Of a stretch of 64,000 nucleotides of DNA, positions 63,781 to 64,000 are shown in pieces. The DNA comes from Botryosphaeria dothidea (Eukaryota > Ascomycota > Dothideomycetes > Botryosphaeriales > Botryosphaeriaceae), in the NCBI GenBank assembly GCA_011503125.2, contig WWBZ02000007.1:930001-994000 (forward strand), in the 5' to 3' direction. Made by a program: the position numbers and the translations under genes. Positions within the stretch are counted from its first letter, which is position 1. Each line of letters begins with the position of its first letter. A model generated the notes under the pieces. It was not told the DNA's origin. It ran no database searches and saw only the letters and a list, made by a program, of their open reading frames with translations.

Positions 63781-64000
63781 TCAGTGTGCGAAGAATCCAC
63801 CGTCCACAGCAATGATTTTGTTCGTCACATATCCCGTCTTCACCATCCACATCACCGTCTCCGCAATCTCTTCGGGCTTTCCGAGGCGTCCGACGGGGAT
63901 CCCTACGCATGTTAGCGTCTGCTCCTAATGGCTTCCAGAAGTGCTGAGGCTACTCACTCTTGGCCAGCTCCTCGTTGCTTCCAGGCAGCATCGCAGTATC
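63781..64000 (-). CDS. Short-chain dehydrogenase/reductase, 3' part (runs off the window)
   Basis: Two exons seen, 64000-63958 (continuing beyond the window) and 63902-63781, with a 55-base intron (GTGAGT donor, GCTAAC branch, TAG acceptor). The protein end reads DTAMLPGSNEELAK, then RIPVGRLGKPEEIAETVMWM and TNKIIAVDGGFFAH. The PVGRLGKPEEIA and VDGG stretches are the usual C-terminal SDR signature of the FabG/glucose-dehydrogenase type. The catalytic Ser-Tyr-Lys and the Rossmann start lie outside the window. It converges on the monooxygenase, 203 bases end to end, so the two may belong to one oxidative pathway. Confidence 0.85.

Noticed and set aside
1..64000. tRNA, rRNA, CRISPR array, transposon or viral remnant
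   Set aside because: Scanned by eye for B-box-like GGTTCGA blocks, direct-repeat arrays, terminal repeats and transposase or integrase motifs; none was convincing. A covariance-model and repeat search would be decisive.

Overview
The window is nuclear DNA of a filamentous ascomycete (Pezizomycotina). Genes carry short spliceosomal introns, mostly 45-70 bases, with GTAWGT-type donors and CTAAC/CTGAC branch points. The gene set fits too: a HET-domain gene, a PhiA-like wall protein, a BYS1-type secreted protein, dynein light intermediate chain, BTB proteins with a cysteine-rich tail, and FucP-like and Dal5-like permeases. Dothideomycetes is my best guess for the class, at moderate confidence. 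No tRNA, rRNA, CRISPR array or intact transposon was seen. All exon boundaries were read by eye and checked for reading phase.

Layout. 1-5.4 kb: CorA-like membrane protein, BYS1/thaumatin-like secreted protein, an unrecognised helical protein and a 5'-truncated BTB-family remnant. 6.6-13.8 kb: STRAP-type WD40 protein, an acidic low-complexity protein of unknown role, the mRNA-export adaptor Yra1/ALY and the wall protein PhiA. 15.2-22.3 kb: two BTB proteins, a DUF7918-like protein and the SAGA subunit Spt8, all on the minus strand. 23.6-30.1 kb: a large intronless NFX1-type zinc-finger SF1 helicase facing a Dal5/Tna1-type MFS permease. 30.1-38.2 kb: a doubtful disordered ORF, a tandem zinc-ribbon protein cut by a stop codon, a FucP-type sugar permease and a HET-domain protein. 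38.9-45 kb: a BAHD-like acyltransferase, a decayed ORF and an Slc1-type acyltransferase. 45.4-60.1 kb: conserved housekeeping genes (Cdc27/APC3, Snd2/TMEM208, BAX-inhibitor-1 family, dynein light intermediate chain, Rom2-type Rho1 GEF). 61.5-64 kb: a Baeyer-Villiger-type flavin monooxygenase facing the 3' end of a short-chain dehydrogenase.

The conserved genes work in separate core processes: transcription (Spt8), mRNA export (Yra1), mitosis (Cdc27), ER targeting (Snd2), lipid synthesis (Slc1), dynein transport and cell-wall signalling (Rom2). They do not form one pathway. The accessory genes between them (BTB trio, HET gene, secreted proteins, permeases, acyltransferase, monooxygenase plus dehydrogenase) are where most irregularities lie: an in-frame stop in a zinc ribbon, a truncated BTB paralog, altered catalytic motifs and three GC-AG introns. 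I found no clearly new multi-gene system. The best leads are the interrupted tandem zinc ribbon (32.2 kb), the BTB proteins sharing a paired-cysteine tail, and the monooxygenase/dehydrogenase pair.
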